A DNA stretch of 64,000 nucleotides from JAGWRI01 sp963728785 (GCA_963728785.1 CAVSKV010000004.1:1178001-1242000), one strand, 5' to 3'; shown: positions 54,082-63,491, numbered from the stretch's first letter. Numbers and translations are program-made. Notes: generated by a model not told the origin, from the sequence alone.

Positions 54082-54312
54082 TCAACTTGCGGCTGGCGAG
54101 GCGCGGTAGACCGCGTGTGCGAGGAGCCATGGCGCGACGGCGAAGACGGCGCCGCGCAACCAGAAGGCACCCGGCAGGCGGGACGCCACCGCTGCGTAGA
54201 CCAGCGCGAACTTGGTTCCGATCATGAAGTGACCCATCCAACCGAGTAGCAGGTTTCCACCCATCGTGCCGGCCAGTCCGCCCGCGATTGCATTTCCGTA
54301 ATTGACGTTCAT
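54082..54312 (-). CDS. Small membrane protein, possibly a shortened DUF6789-like protein
   Basis: 76 residues with two or three hydrophobic segments and the pattern GLAGTMGGNLLLGWMGHFMIG then RGAVFAVAPWLLAHAVY. It resembles the two ends of DUF6789-type proteins of ~150 residues joined without the middle. Convergent with the hemerythrin gene (8 bases apart). Function unknown. Confidence 0.5.
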   Translation of the reverse strand: MNVNYGNAIAGGLAGTMGGNLLLGWMGHFMIGTKFALVYAAVASRLPGAFWLRGAVFAVAPWLLAHAVYRASPAAS

Positions 54313-54460
54313 ACACGCGCCCCCGTTCAGAACGTGTGGACGTGGCGTCGGTGCCGCGTAAGGGAGGCAAACAGCGAGACGGGCATTTGGTTCCTGCGCG
54401 CTGACCGGCTCGGCCTCCGCCCCACCGGGGAACCTTTCATCGCCTTCACCGGTTGCCCCG

Positions 54461-54712
54461 GTGATGACCGACGCCGTCGAATCGAAACGCGAGCGCGGCC
54501 GGCCCTTTCAACGGGAGGCGATGAGCTGCCTTCCCGCGGTGGCGCGGTTTGCGCTGTCGCTCACCCGTGACGAAGCCGACGTCGACGACCTCGTGCAGGA
54601 GACCTATCTGCGCGCGTACCGCGCGTGGGACCGGGAATCCCTCCTGGTGCACGCCCAGGACGCCGGCTATGCTGCCCTTCAACCAGACGCTGGCCGAGGA
54701 TCCGAACGATGA
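54461..54712 (+). pseudogene. Truncated ECF RNA polymerase sigma factor
   Basis: The first ~58 codons encode the sigma-70 region 2 start (SCLPAVARFALSLTRDEADVDDL, VQETYLRAYRAWD), then the frame runs into unrelated sequence and stops. Regions 2.4, 3 and 4 are absent from every frame before the anti-sigma gene starts at 54709, so this is an internal deletion rather than a simple frameshift. A living ECF factor would be ~170-190 residues. Confidence 0.7.
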
Positions 54713-54981
54713 CCGACCATCACGCGCACGACCTCGAGATGCTCGACTGCGAATCGGTCATGCGGCAACTCTGGGACTACCTCGACGACGAACTGAGCGC
54801 CGACCGGATAGTAGCCATTCGCGCCCACCTGGCGGTCTGCACGCGCTGCCATCCGCAGTACGAGTTCGAACGTGCGTTCCTGACCGCGCTCGAACGCGCA
54901 CAACGGACGTACTCCGATCCCACCCGGCTGCGCGCGCGCGTCTCGGCGGCACTGCGGTCCGAGGGGATGGTCGGCGTTTAG
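54709..54981 (+). CDS. Anti-sigma factor, zinc-finger (zf-HC2/ZAS) type
   Basis: 90 residues with the ZAS motif: Cys18 (DCESVM), LWDYLDDEL, and HLAVCTRC. There is no membrane segment, so it is a soluble ZAS protein. Its start overlaps the end of the truncated sigma gene. With its cognate sigma deleted it may be an orphan or act on another sigma factor. Coding sequence intact. Confidence 0.8.
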   Translation: MTDHHAHDLEMLDCESVMRQLWDYLDDELSADRIVAIRAHLAVCTRCHPQYEFERAFLTALERAQRTYSDPTRLRARVSAALRSEGMVGV

Positions 54982-55158
54982 GCCGGCTATCCGCTTTCAA
55001 AGTCGGCCAACGGTCGATCCCGCCTTAACGCGCTCGGGGAGCGGACGTCAGACTGGGTGAGTGACGGCCCGCGGTGGTCAGGACCGCAGTCGGCACGGCG
55101 TGCGATCTGCCGCCGGACGATGGGGAAGGTTGGGACGTGCAAACTACCGGAGTGTCAT

Positions 55159-55836
55159 ATGCGCATGGCAACGTTGGTGACCGCTACAATCGCTGGTGCA
55201 ATGCTCGCCGTGCCGGCGCAGATGCCGGCCCAGGTGAACGTCAGAGTCGAATTCGGAGCGCGGCTGGGGCCCGAAGTAGGCATTTTCGCATATTCGCCGG
55301 AACGGTACGGCGCCTGGCGGACTGCCTATCTGCGGTGGACCCCGATCGTGCTCTACGACGTCAACGGCCATTACTATCGGCACGAAGTCCGGGGGGCGCG
55401 GGCCATCGTCGTCTACTCATACAACAACGAGTATTTTCTGCCGCCGGCGGACCAGGGGTGGATCGGGTTCGACAAGCGGTACGACTATGCCCGGCGGCCG
55501 ATCGCGATTGACGTAGGGCGCGTGCGCCCATACGCGCCGGTCGTGGTTGCTGACCGGCGGTTGGGCGAGGAGATCGCGGTGTGGGCCTACTCGCCCGAAC
55601 GCGCCGGTTCGTGGCGCAAGAGCTACCTGCGGTGGACGCCGGTCACCGTGTACGAGTATCAGGGCCGGTACTATCCGAACCGCATTGCCGGCACACGCGC
55701 TGTGCAGTTGTACCGCTACCGTCACGAGTACTTCCTGCCGCCGCACCAGGCCGCCTGGGTCGGCTTCGACAAGCGGTACGACTACACGTTCCAGCCCAAC
55801 GACGACGACCGCCGACGGGCGCGGCCACACCCGTAG
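55159..55836 (+). CDS. Secreted protein with two tandem ~75-residue repeats
   Basis: 225 residues. A signal peptide (TLVTATIAGAMLAVPAQMPAQ) is followed by two homologous Tyr/Trp-rich units (about 34-113 and 133-211). Each runs from a Gly-Pro/Glu-Glu start through AYSPER, LRWTP, YY and the EYFLPP motif to WxGFDKRYDY. Likely periplasmic or surface beta-structure. ATG 55159-55161 is chosen because GGAG lies about 6 bases upstream and a signal peptide follows. I do not recognise the family. Confidence 0.75.
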   Translation: MRMATLVTATIAGAMLAVPAQMPAQVNVRVEFGARLGPEVGIFAYSPERYGAWRTAYLRWTPIVLYDVNGHYYRHEVRGARAIVVYSYNNEYFLPPADQGWIGFDKRYDYARRPIAIDVGRVRPYAPVVVADRRLGEEIAVWAYSPERAGSWRKSYLRWTPVTVYEYQGRYYPNRIAGTRAVQLYRYRHEYFLPPHQAAWVGFDKRYDYTFQPNDDDRRRARPHP

Positions 55837-56083
55837 CGGCGAAGGGATCCGCATCGGGCGTTCATCAGGAGAAACCGCCGTCGGCGATCGCATCCCAGGC
55901 GGTCGCCCACCGGGTCGGCCGGGTTCGTCCTTTGCCTACACCCTGCACGGGAAACGCCGGGCTGACGGCGGCGCGCCAGGACCCCATTCTGTCGAATGGG
56001 AGTGGGATCAACCCGGGGATTGCGCCCGCGCGTGCCGAGCGAACGTCGGCCGCGCGCCCGGCGCGAGGAACAGGAAGGCCGTT

Positions 56084-56569
56084 ATGCTCGTTCTCGAATC
56101 GTCCGCATTCCGCAACGGCGCCGCCGTGCCGAAACGCCAAACCTGCGACGGGACCGACCTCTCCCCGCCGCTGGACTGGAGCGGGGTTCCGGCGAACGCC
56201 AAGAGCCTCGCGCTGATCGTGGACGACCCGGATGCGCCGGATCCCGCGGCGCCCGTCCGCGTGTGGGTTCATTGGGTGGTCTACAACCTGCCGCCCTCGG
56301 CGACGTCGCTGGCCGAGGGTGCAACCGGCAAGGCAATGCCGGAAGGGGCTCGGGAAGCCCTGAACGACGGCGGCCAGCGCGGCTACAGCGGGCCGTGTCC
56401 GCCCAAGGGACGCCATCGGTATTTTCACAAACTGTACGCGCTCGACACCGTCCTCCCGGAGCTCGGGGCCCATGCGGGCAAGGCGGAGCTCGAACGGACG
56501 ATGGCCGGCCACGTGCTGGCCGAAGCGGAACTCGTCGGGACGTACGCCCGATCGCACGAGCGACGCTGA
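56084..56569 (+). CDS. YbhB/YbcL-family (PEBP-like) protein
   Basis: 161 residues of the phosphatidylethanolamine-binding-like fold: TCDGTDLSPPLDWSG, ALIVDDPDAP, VHWVVYNLPP and the GYSGPCPPKGRHRYFHKLYAL signature. GGAAG precedes the ATG by 7 bases. Bacterial members are of unclear function. The 247 bases upstream (55837-56083) hold nothing I can identify. Confidence 0.9.
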   Translation: MLVLESSAFRNGAAVPKRQTCDGTDLSPPLDWSGVPANAKSLALIVDDPDAPDPAAPVRVWVHWVVYNLPPSATSLAEGATGKAMPEGAREALNDGGQRGYSGPCPPKGRHRYFHKLYALDTVLPELGAHAGKAELERTMAGHVLAEAELVGTYARSHERR

Positions 56570-56594
56570 CGCGGGCTCGCCCCGCCGCTCGCCG

Positions 56595-57347
56595 TCAGAG
56601 GTACCGCTGGACGAACAGCATCGCGATGAGCGTCAGCGTCGTCACGGCGCCCACACTCCGTGACCAGGCCTGCTCGTAGGCAGCCGGGAGCAGCTCCACG
56701 AGCACCATGAAGATCATCGCGCCGGCGGCGAAGCCCAGTCCGTACGGCAGCGCCGCGTGAACGTGGGCCACGAAGAGGAAGGCCGGTACCGCCGCGATGG
56801 GCTGCGGGAGCGACGAGAAGAGACTCCACCACGCGCACGAAAGCACGCTCGCCCCCTGCGGGCGCATCACCGCGCTGATGGCGAGCCCTTCGGGAATGTT
56901 GTGCACCGCCACGGCGAGCGTGATCGCAAGCGCCAGCGCGGCCCCACCGCCGAACGACACGCCCACCGCCGCGCCTTCGGCGAACGAGTGCACCGTCATG
57001 ATCACGAGCACGAGCAGCATGCGCTGCGCACCGGCGCCGCGCGCTCCGAGGAACTCCGTTTCGTGCTCGTGTTGGCCCAGTAGCCGCTGAGTCGCGAGAA
57101 TGAACAGGACGCCGATGTTCGTCCCGAGGAACGTCTCCCAGCCGGAGTGCCGCGTGCCCTCGACGAGCAGGCCGAAGCTGGCCCCGAGCATGAGGCCCGC
57201 GGCGATGGCGTTCGCCAACGCCATCCCCTTGGCCGAGACGGTGCGAATGAACACGAACGGCAGCGCCCCGAGCGACGTGGCGAGCGCGGTAATGAGGGCG
57301 AAGCTGAAGACATAGGCAGTGGGATGCGCCGTCATCCAGGCGGTCAC
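56595..57347 (-). CDS. ZIP-family divalent metal transporter
   Basis: About 250 residues with seven to eight hydrophobic segments and both metal-site motifs in adjacent helices: TVHSFAEGAAVG and VHNIPEGLAI, as in ZupT/GufA transporters of Zn/Fe/Mn. Start GTG 57345-57347 overlaps the upstream ZIP gene as GTGA; ATG 57335 is an alternative. Convergent with the PEBP gene. Confidence 0.87.
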   Translation of the reverse strand: MTAWMTAHPTAYVFSFALITALATSLGALPFVFIRTVSAKGMALANAIAAGLMLGASFGLLVEGTRHSGWETFLGTNIGVLFILATQRLLGQHEHETEFLGARGAGAQRMLLVLVIMTVHSFAEGAAVGVSFGGGAALALAITLAVAVHNIPEGLAISAVMRPQGASVLSCAWWSLFSSLPQPIAAVPAFLFVAHVHAALPYGLGFAAGAMIFMVLVELLPAAYEQAWSRSVGAVTTLTLIAMLFVQRYL

Positions 57348-58045
57348 GTGATGCTCCCGCCGAGCAGCGCGACGACGCCCGCCGCCACGCTCACGACGAC
57401 GGCGATGCTCGTGCGCCCCGTGGACCGGTAGCTCTCGGGGAGCAGCTCGGCGAGGCACAGATACGTGAGCGCGCCGAATCCGAAGCCGAGGAGAAGCGGC
57501 CCGGCTCCGGGGACATGGACAGCCAGCGCGAACCCCGCGACTGCGAGCAACACCTGCGGCCCGTTGGTGAGAATCCCCAGCACGGCCGCCGTGGAGCGGC
57601 GCCCGCCCTGCGCCAGCAGGAGCGAGCCGAGCACCTCGCTCTCCCAGACATTGTGCACGGCGAGCGTGGCGACGAGAAACAGGCCGAACCTGACGTCCAC
57701 CGCCATGGCGGCGCCCATCGCGATGCCCTCAGGGGCGGCGTGCACGGCGCTCGCCGCGACGGCGCGGCCGGGACGAAGCACGTGGTCATCGGCCCCCAAC
57801 CCGAGCCATAGGTGGGTCGCGAAGCTCGTGGCCACACCGAGCACTGCTCCAAGCGTAGCGGCGAGGCCTGCCCGCGCGAGCCCGACGCTCATCAACGCAT
57901 AGCCGACGCCGAGCATCGCGCCCGCCGCGAGCGCACTGGAGATGCCCAGATGAGCGGGGCGTCCCGCGGGGCGAGAGCCGAGCAGGAAAGGGCCGAGCGC
58001 AGCGGCGAGCGCGGCGATGGACGCCCAGACGGCAAGTCGCAGCAT
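57344..58045 (-). CDS. ZIP-like membrane protein with degenerate second metal motif
   Basis: 233 residues, strongly hydrophobic. The first ZIP motif is present (VHAAPEGIAMG), but the second reads VHNVWESEVLG, losing the Pro-Glu-Gly of HNxPEG. Paired with and translated just ahead of the canonical ZIP gene (4-nt overlap). It may be a partner subunit of a heteromeric transporter or have changed specificity. Start ATG 58043-58045. Confidence 0.75.
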   Translation of the reverse strand: MLRLAVWASIAALAAALGPFLLGSRPAGRPAHLGISSALAAGAMLGVGYALMSVGLARAGLAATLGAVLGVATSFATHLWLGLGADDHVLRPGRAVAASAVHAAPEGIAMGAAMAVDVRFGLFLVATLAVHNVWESEVLGSLLLAQGGRRSTAAVLGILTNGPQVLLAVAGFALAVHVPGAGPLLLGFGFGALTYLCLAELLPESYRSTGRTSIAVVVSVAAGVVALLGGSIT

Positions 58046-58286
58046 CGTGGCGGTAGACACGGCGAACAAGATACGCTGAAGCGCCTGCGGTCTGCACGCC
58101 GGGGCTCGGCCTCGCGCCAACCCGACCGCCGGGCCGGCATTGCCGATCGCGAGCCACGCGGCGGCGGAGCGGCGGGCGGTCTTACCACTGCCGTCAGGTT
58201 TCTCCCTATTGTGCCGGCCGCCGCGGACCCCGAATGAGAAAGGTTTACGATCGGGCATTCCTCCTTCCTTCTTCGGATCGGTCGCG

Positions 58287-59765
58287 GTGAAAGTTCTCCT
58301 CATCTCTCCAGAGTTTCCCGAAACGTTCTGGAGCTTCACGCATGCGCTCCGGTTCATCAGACGCCGGGCCTCGCACCCTCCGCTGGGCCTGCTCACGGTC
58401 GCCGCGATGTTGCCCGCCGAGTGGGAGAAGCGTGTGGTGGACCTCAACGTCGCGCCGCTCACCGACGCCGATCTCGCGTGGGCTGACTACGCCTTCGTAG
58501 GCGGCATGACCGTCCAGCGCTCCTCGGCGGTGGCCGTGATCGCCCGCTGCAAGCAGGCCGGCCTTCCCGTGGTCGCCGGCGGGCCGCTGTTCACGATGGA
58601 ATATGAGCAGTTCGAAGGCGTGGACCATTTCGTGCTCGACGAGGCCGAGGTGTCGCTGCCCCCATTCCTCGCCGACCTCGCCCGCGGGTGCGCCCAGCCG
58701 GTCTACCGGGCGGCCGAGTTCGCCGACCTCACCACGACCCCCATGCCGCAGTGGGAACTAGTGGACCTGTCGCGCTACGCCGGTGTCGGCGTGCAGTATT
58801 GCCGCGGCTGCCCGTACGACTGCGACTTCTGCAACGTGACCGCGATGCTCGGTCACCGGCCCCGGTCGAAGAGCATTGCGCAGGTGATCGCAGAACTCGA
58901 TCGGTTGGCCGAGCTGGGGTGGCGGGGCAGCGTGTTCTTCGTGGACGACAACCTGATCGGGAACAAGCGAGACGCCAAGGCGAAGCTGCTCCCTGCCCTG
59001 ATTGACTGGCGCCGCCGCCACCCGCATGTCCCGTTCAACGCCCAGGTGTCCATGAACCTGGCCGACGACCAGGAGCTGCTGGGCCTGATGGCGCGCGCCG
59101 GCTTCGACACGGTGTTCATCGGCATCGAGACCCCGGACGAGACGGCCCTCGAAGCGTGCCAGAAGAAGCAGAACCTGGCGCGCGATCTCGTGGCCGACGT
59201 GAAACGCATCCAGCGAGCCGGGATTGCGGTCCAGGCAGGGTTCATCGTCGGCTTCGACAGCGACACCGCGTCGTCATTCCAGCGGTTGTCCGAGTTCATC
59301 CAGCGCAGCGGGATCGTCACCGCCATGGTCGGGATGCTGCAGGCGCCGCCGGGCACGCGGCTGTTCGAGCGCATGCACCGCGAGGGGCGGATAACGGACG
59401 CGATGACCGGCGACAACGTGGACGGCACGACGAACATCCTGCCGGCGATGGGACTGAGCGTGCTGCGCGGGCACTACCGCGCGCTCATCGGGCAGCTCTA
59501 CGAGCCCAAGCACTACTACGCCCGCGTGCGGACCTTCCTGCGCGAGTATCACGTTCCCGCCGTGCGCTCTCGCCTCGACACCCAACGCGCGCTGGCCTTT
59601 TTCCGGTCGGCAGGCCGTCTGGGCGTGCTGGGGCGGGAGCGCCTGCAGTACTGGCGCCTCATTGCCTGGACGCTGTTCCGCCGTCCCCGGCTGCTCCCGC
59701 ACGCCGTGACGCTCGCCATCTACGGGTATCACTTCCGGCTGATCAGCGAGGGGGTGGAGCGGTAG
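58287..59765 (+). CDS. Cobalamin-binding-domain radical SAM protein (DUF4070 type)
   Basis: 492 residues: an N-terminal Rossmann-like B12-binding region (VLLISPEFPETFW start, VVAGGPLF), a radical SAM core with the cluster motif CPYDCDFC (near 178-185), and a C-terminal DUF4070-like part. The family contains enzymes such as hopanoid C-methylases relatives and many uncharacterised members; the substrate is unknown. GTG 58287 directly precedes the conserved start, though no good Shine-Dalgarno is seen. Region 58046-58286 between it and the ZIP gene holds no feature I can support. Confidence 0.85.
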   Translation: MKVLLISPEFPETFWSFTHALRFIRRRASHPPLGLLTVAAMLPAEWEKRVVDLNVAPLTDADLAWADYAFVGGMTVQRSSAVAVIARCKQAGLPVVAGGPLFTMEYEQFEGVDHFVLDEAEVSLPPFLADLARGCAQPVYRAAEFADLTTTPMPQWELVDLSRYAGVGVQYCRGCPYDCDFCNVTAMLGHRPRSKSIAQVIAELDRLAELGWRGSVFFVDDNLIGNKRDAKAKLLPALIDWRRRHPHVPFNAQVSMNLADDQELLGLMARAGFDTVFIGIETPDETALEACQKKQNLARDLVADVKRIQRAGIAVQAGFIVGFDSDTASSFQRLSEFIQRSGIVTAMVGMLQAPPGTRLFERMHREGRITDAMTGDNVDGTTNILPAMGLSVLRGHYRALIGQLYEPKHYYARVRTFLREYHVPAVRSRLDTQRALAFFRSAGRLGVLGRERLQYWRLIAWTLFRRPRLLPHAVTLAIYGYHFRLISEGVER

Positions 59766-59803
59766 GACGCCGATCCGCCGCCTCGTGATCCGGGCCAGGC
59801 ACT

Positions 59804-61029
59804 GTGCAGATCGATCGCTTCCACACACCCCACCTCCGACCCGCGCTCATGCGCGTGCTGGGAACCGTGACCGACCGGTTCGTACTGCCGCGCATCGCAC
59901 GCGTGCTGGAGATTCACGTATCCGCCGAGGACACCGCGCGGATGCGCACCGCGCTCGCGGCTCCGTTCGTGCTCTGCCCCAACCACCCCGAGTACTTCAC
60001 CGACTGGATGCTCGACAAGTGGCTGACCGGCCGGTTCGCCCCGCGCGCCGCCTGCTGGGCAGACCCCCAAGTTGTGAACGGCATGGGGCGCATGATGAGT
60101 TGGTTGTGGCTGTCGAACGGCCTCGTCGCCGCCGTGCACGGAGATGAACTGGAGAATGCCCTCGCCTATTCGGCCCGGTGCCTTGCACGAGGGGATGGGG
60201 CACTCATCCACTCCGAGGGCGAGGTCAACTGGGACAACGAGTCGCTCGGTCCATTGCGCGCGGGCGCCGTGCGGATCGCCGAGCGGGGGGCCGAGCGGGC
60301 CGGTCGTCCGGGGCGCACATCGTGCCGCTCACCTGGTTCATCCGGTTCCGCGAGGACGCAACGCCGGGCCTGCAGCGCGAGCTCGACTACGTGGAATCTC
60401 GGCTGGGCGTGCACGCCCCGCGTCTGGCGGACCCGGCACAACGGCTCGGCTTGCTCTACGAAACGCTCATCGAGCGCGAGGCGAAGAGCTTCGGCATCGA
60501 ATTGGGCCCGCGTGAAGACGGATTCTCCCGCCGGTTCGACCGCGGCCTCATCCATGCCTTCCAGCGATTGGCGGAAGCATGGCCCGAGTATCGCCCCGCA
60601 GAACTGCCCGCCGCGCCCCAAGCCGCGGCGCGCGCCTGGCGCTCGGCGTCGCGCAAGCTGGCCAGCGCGGCCCCCGAGTTCCGCCGCCAGATCGGCGTGC
60701 TCGACAAGATCCTGCGGCTCGTCCCGGCCGCTGTCGGCCAGCCCACGGTGACGCAGGAACAGGTGGGCGAGCGGCTCAAACGCCTGCGACTCGACTGGCT
60801 GCGAGGCACGACGCGCGATTCCATGACTCGCTTCGTCCCGCGAGCGGCAGCCTTGCGCGAGGTCTTCGTGCGCGTGTGCGAGCCGCTGGAGGTCGGACCG
60901 CGGGCCGATCACGCTCAAGTGCTGGCCACGTTGCGCGAACGCATGCTCGGGGCACTCGCGCTCGCCCGCCAGGACGGTCTCGATGCACTCGGGCCGCCGG
61001 TGCGATACGCGAATCCGTTCCTGGCCTGA
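59804..61029 (+). pseudogene. Acyltransferase-like protein with a frameshift
   Basis: Two adjacent frames make one protein of ~408 residues. The first part (GTG 59804 on) has an acyltransferase-like NHPEYFTDW motif and HSEGEVNW. The second frame resumes at GAHIVPLTWFIRF and runs to 61029. The frames join if one G is added to the G6 run at 60285-60290, giving ...RAGRSSGAHIV. This may be a real mutation or a homopolymer sequencing error. Possibly linked to the radical SAM gene 38 bases upstream (lipid modification). Confidence 0.7.
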
Positions 61030-61063
61030 GTCGAGCGTCACCCGTAGGACAATTGCGCCGCCC

Positions 61064-62386
61064 TCACCTCTCCGCGATCGCGCCCAGCGCCTGCCAGTCC
61101 CGCGGCTCATCGGACACACGGCGCAGGATCGAGAACGCCACCAGCATCATGGCCAGCAGTGAGAGAATGGCGAACGCCTCGCCTCGCACTACTGGCATAT
61201 GCGCCCGTTCGACGGTGAGCCATGTGGTGCCTCCCCAGAGGAGCGGACCGGTGACCGCCGAAAAACGCCCGACCATCCCGTACAGCCCGTAAAACTCGCC
61301 CACGCGGTCGGGCGGCGTGAGGCGCAGCATGAGCGGCCGGTCCGACGCCCATGTGCCGCCCAGGCAGATGCCCGCCGCGCACGCGACCACGAAGAGCCAC
61401 CCGATATGGAGGTGCATGAAGCCGACGAAGGCCGCCAGGATGAACGTGGCGATCCAGCCCGAGAGCACGATCGTGAGCGTCCGCTTCGACCCGATGCGGT
61501 CGACGACAAATCCCCACAGAATTCCACCCAGAATCGCAGCCGTGATGGCCGACATCAGCACGAGCTGCGCCTTCTGCTGGCCGTCCCCCTTGGTGAGCCC
61601 GGTGGCGATCGCGACGTTCACGGTGTACAGCGACATGAAGAGAATCACGGTGTTGATGGCGTCGGTGTAGAAGGCGCGTCCGATGAGGAATCGCAGCAAT
61701 CCCGGATACCGGTGTCCGGACTTGAGCGTGTGGATGGTCTGCCGTGCCGACTCGGTGACTGCCGTCCAGGTGAAGATCGGCCGCGGGTGCTCGTTGATCT
61801 GCTCGCCGACGAACAGGAAGCAGGGAAGCGCGAGTACGAGGAACGCGACCGCGACGAACAGGAAATACTCGGGAAAGGGGAAGTCGCGACCCTTGGCGGA
61901 CATCACCAGTCCGGCACCCACCGCGATGTACGAGCCGAAGTATCCGAGCCCGATCGCGATGCCGTTGATGCGGCCGCGGTTCTCATCCGTGGTGACGTCG
62001 GGAAGGAGCGAGTCGTAGAACTGCACGCCGGCCTGGTACGCCCCGTTCGCGATGACGAACAGCACTGCGCTCAGCATGAACGGCCCGCGGGCGATGACCG
62101 CCGTGCACGCGCAGCAGATGAGCGTGGCCCATACGAGAAAGGGCATTCGCCTTCGTGCGCGGTCCGTCAGCGCGCCGAGCAGCGGCGAGAGGCAGAACAT
62201 GATGCCCATCGACAGCGCGCTGATGCCGCCGAGCAGGCTGTCGGCGCGGTCGGAGCCAACTTCCGCCCTCACGTACAGCGAGAAGTAGAGGGAAATCACG
62301 CCCATCGAGAAGATGACGTTGGCGAGATCGTACAGCATCCAACTGATGACCGCGCGCCGCGGGATCGCTCGGGTGGGGGGAGTCAT
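61064..62386 (-). CDS. MFS transporter, UMF1/Atg22-like family
   Basis: 440 residues with about 12 membrane segments. The N-terminus SWMLYDLANVIFSMGVISLYF (about residues 15-35) and the loop LGALTDRARRRMPFL are typical of the UMF1 family, whose yeast relative Atg22 exports amino acids from the vacuole. Substrate unknown. It stands alone; its stop faces the acyltransferase gene. Confidence 0.87.
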   Translation of the reverse strand: MTPPTRAIPRRAVISWMLYDLANVIFSMGVISLYFSLYVRAEVGSDRADSLLGGISALSMGIMFCLSPLLGALTDRARRRMPFLVWATLICCACTAVIARGPFMLSAVLFVIANGAYQAGVQFYDSLLPDVTTDENRGRINGIAIGLGYFGSYIAVGAGLVMSAKGRDFPFPEYFLFVAVAFLVLALPCFLFVGEQINEHPRPIFTWTAVTESARQTIHTLKSGHRYPGLLRFLIGRAFYTDAINTVILFMSLYTVNVAIATGLTKGDGQQKAQLVLMSAITAAILGGILWGFVVDRIGSKRTLTIVLSGWIATFILAAFVGFMHLHIGWLFVVACAAGICLGGTWASDRPLMLRLTPPDRVGEFYGLYGMVGRFSAVTGPLLWGGTTWLTVERAHMPVVRGEAFAILSLLAMMLVAFSILRRVSDEPRDWQALGAIAER

Positions 62387-62453
62387 CGCACGGAATCTGC
62401 GGCTCGCGACACCGAAGGGCCATAGCGAACGACGGGCACCGCGCGCCCGCCAA

Positions 62454-63182
62454 TTACGCCCGGGCGTGCACCCCGTCGGAGGTGACGCCAGAAGGCGGGA
62501 GGCCGTCGGGCCGTTCCGCCGCTCCGCGCAGCAGACACACGGCCGCGACGATGAGCGGGACCGTGAGGAACGCGATTCCCAGTATCTCCCCCCAGTTCAG
62601 CGCGCGTCCGAGGTGCTGCATCGAGGTCACCCGCCAGCTCAGCGCCAAAGCAGCGATCGCGAACAGCGCGATCGCTGCGGCGCGTGGCCAGCTCCGGGAC
62701 GCCAGGCCGAGCCCCACCACCAGGAGCCCGGGCGCGACGTGCACGACCGCCCCCGAGGCCCCACCCTCGAGCACGCCGAACAGGCACAGGAACAATCCCA
62801 CCGCGATCACGATGCGCGGCCCGGCCACGGCGGGATCACCCACCATGAGCAGACCGGCGAGCGCCCGGACGGCGAGGGCGGTCAACAGCACCGCATTGAG
62901 CATCTCCCACGTGTGATCGTTCCTGCCCATGAGATAGAGCATGACGATGATGTTGCCTGCCACCATCACGGTGAAGGCCACGCTGCTCGCCTGGTACTGG
63001 AGCTGCATCTGCCGTTCGTCCACCAGCTTCCGGAAGAAACCCAGCGAATGAAGCGTCGGGCGGAGCAGATACGCGGCGACCATGAGCACGAGAAACTCCT
63101 CGGTGACGGCCACGGCGAGCACGAGCGACACAGCAAAGATGCCAGTGGCAGCCCAGAAGATGGGATCGCGTTTACGAAGCAT
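62454..63182 (-). CDS. Polytopic membrane protein of unknown function
   Basis: 242 residues, about seven hydrophobic segments, with a conserved-looking DERQMQLQYQASS loop after the second. Its start overlaps the XRE regulator's end by 11 bases, a pairing often seen where a small Cro/C1-type repressor is co-expressed with a DUF2178-like membrane protein. Family assignment is tentative. Confidence 0.72.
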   Translation of the reverse strand: MLRKRDPIFWAATGIFAVSLVLAVAVTEEFLVLMVAAYLLRPTLHSLGFFRKLVDERQMQLQYQASSVAFTVMVAGNIIVMLYLMGRNDHTWEMLNAVLLTALAVRALAGLLMVGDPAVAGPRIVIAVGLFLCLFGVLEGGASGAVVHVAPGLLVVGLGLASRSWPRAAAIALFAIAALALSWRVTSMQHLGRALNWGEILGIAFLTVPLIVAAVCLLRGAAERPDGLPPSGVTSDGVHARA

Positions 63183-63381
63183 CTGATGCCTCCAGTTCGA
63201 AGAGCTCCTCCACCGTGGTCCCGAGTGCCTTCGCGAGTTGCAGCGCCAGTCGAACCGACGGGCTGTAATCGCCGCGCTCGATCGCGATGATCGTCTGGCG
63301 CGATACCGAAACCATCTCGGCGAGTTGCGCCTGGGTCAATCCGAGTCGTTCGAGGCGGAACTGGCGAAGCTGCGTCTTCAC
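63172..63381 (-). CDS. Small XRE-family transcriptional regulator
   Basis: 69 residues, essentially one helix-turn-helix (RLGLTQAQLAEMVSVSRQTI then IERGDYSPSVRLALQLAKAL), of the YozG/Cro type. Start GTG 63379-63381 with no Shine-Dalgarno. It likely represses its own promoter, which carries nested inverted repeats upstream, and controls the overlapping membrane protein gene. Confidence 0.88.
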   Translation of the reverse strand: MKTQLRQFRLERLGLTQAQLAEMVSVSRQTIIAIERGDYSPSVRLALQLAKALGTTVEELFELEASDAS

Positions 63382-63453
63382 GAGGGGTGGGGTGGTGGGG
63401 AAGCTGCCGTGAGTGGTTCAGGGGGGACGGGGGCCGAGGTCTCTGCCCAGAAT

Positions 63454-63491
63454 AAGGTAAAGTCACCTTTACATGATGTCAAGGATACCTT
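63454..63491 (-). promoter_or_regulatory. Promoter and nested inverted repeats of the XRE gene
   Basis: On the minus strand TTGACA (63482-63477) is followed after 17 bases by TACCTT (63459-63454). GTAAAG and CTTTAC arms (63457-63462, 63467-63472) around 4 bases lie in the spacer/-10 overlap, and wider AAGGTA/TACCTT arms (63454-63459, 63486-63491) enclose the whole element. The layout suggests autorepression. The rest of 63382-63663 shows no gene. Confidence 0.55.

Noticed and set aside
56571..56585. Short GC hairpin between convergent PEBP and ZIP genes as a terminator
   Set aside because: Only a 5-bp stem with no T-run on either strand; too weak to call in this GC-rich sequence.
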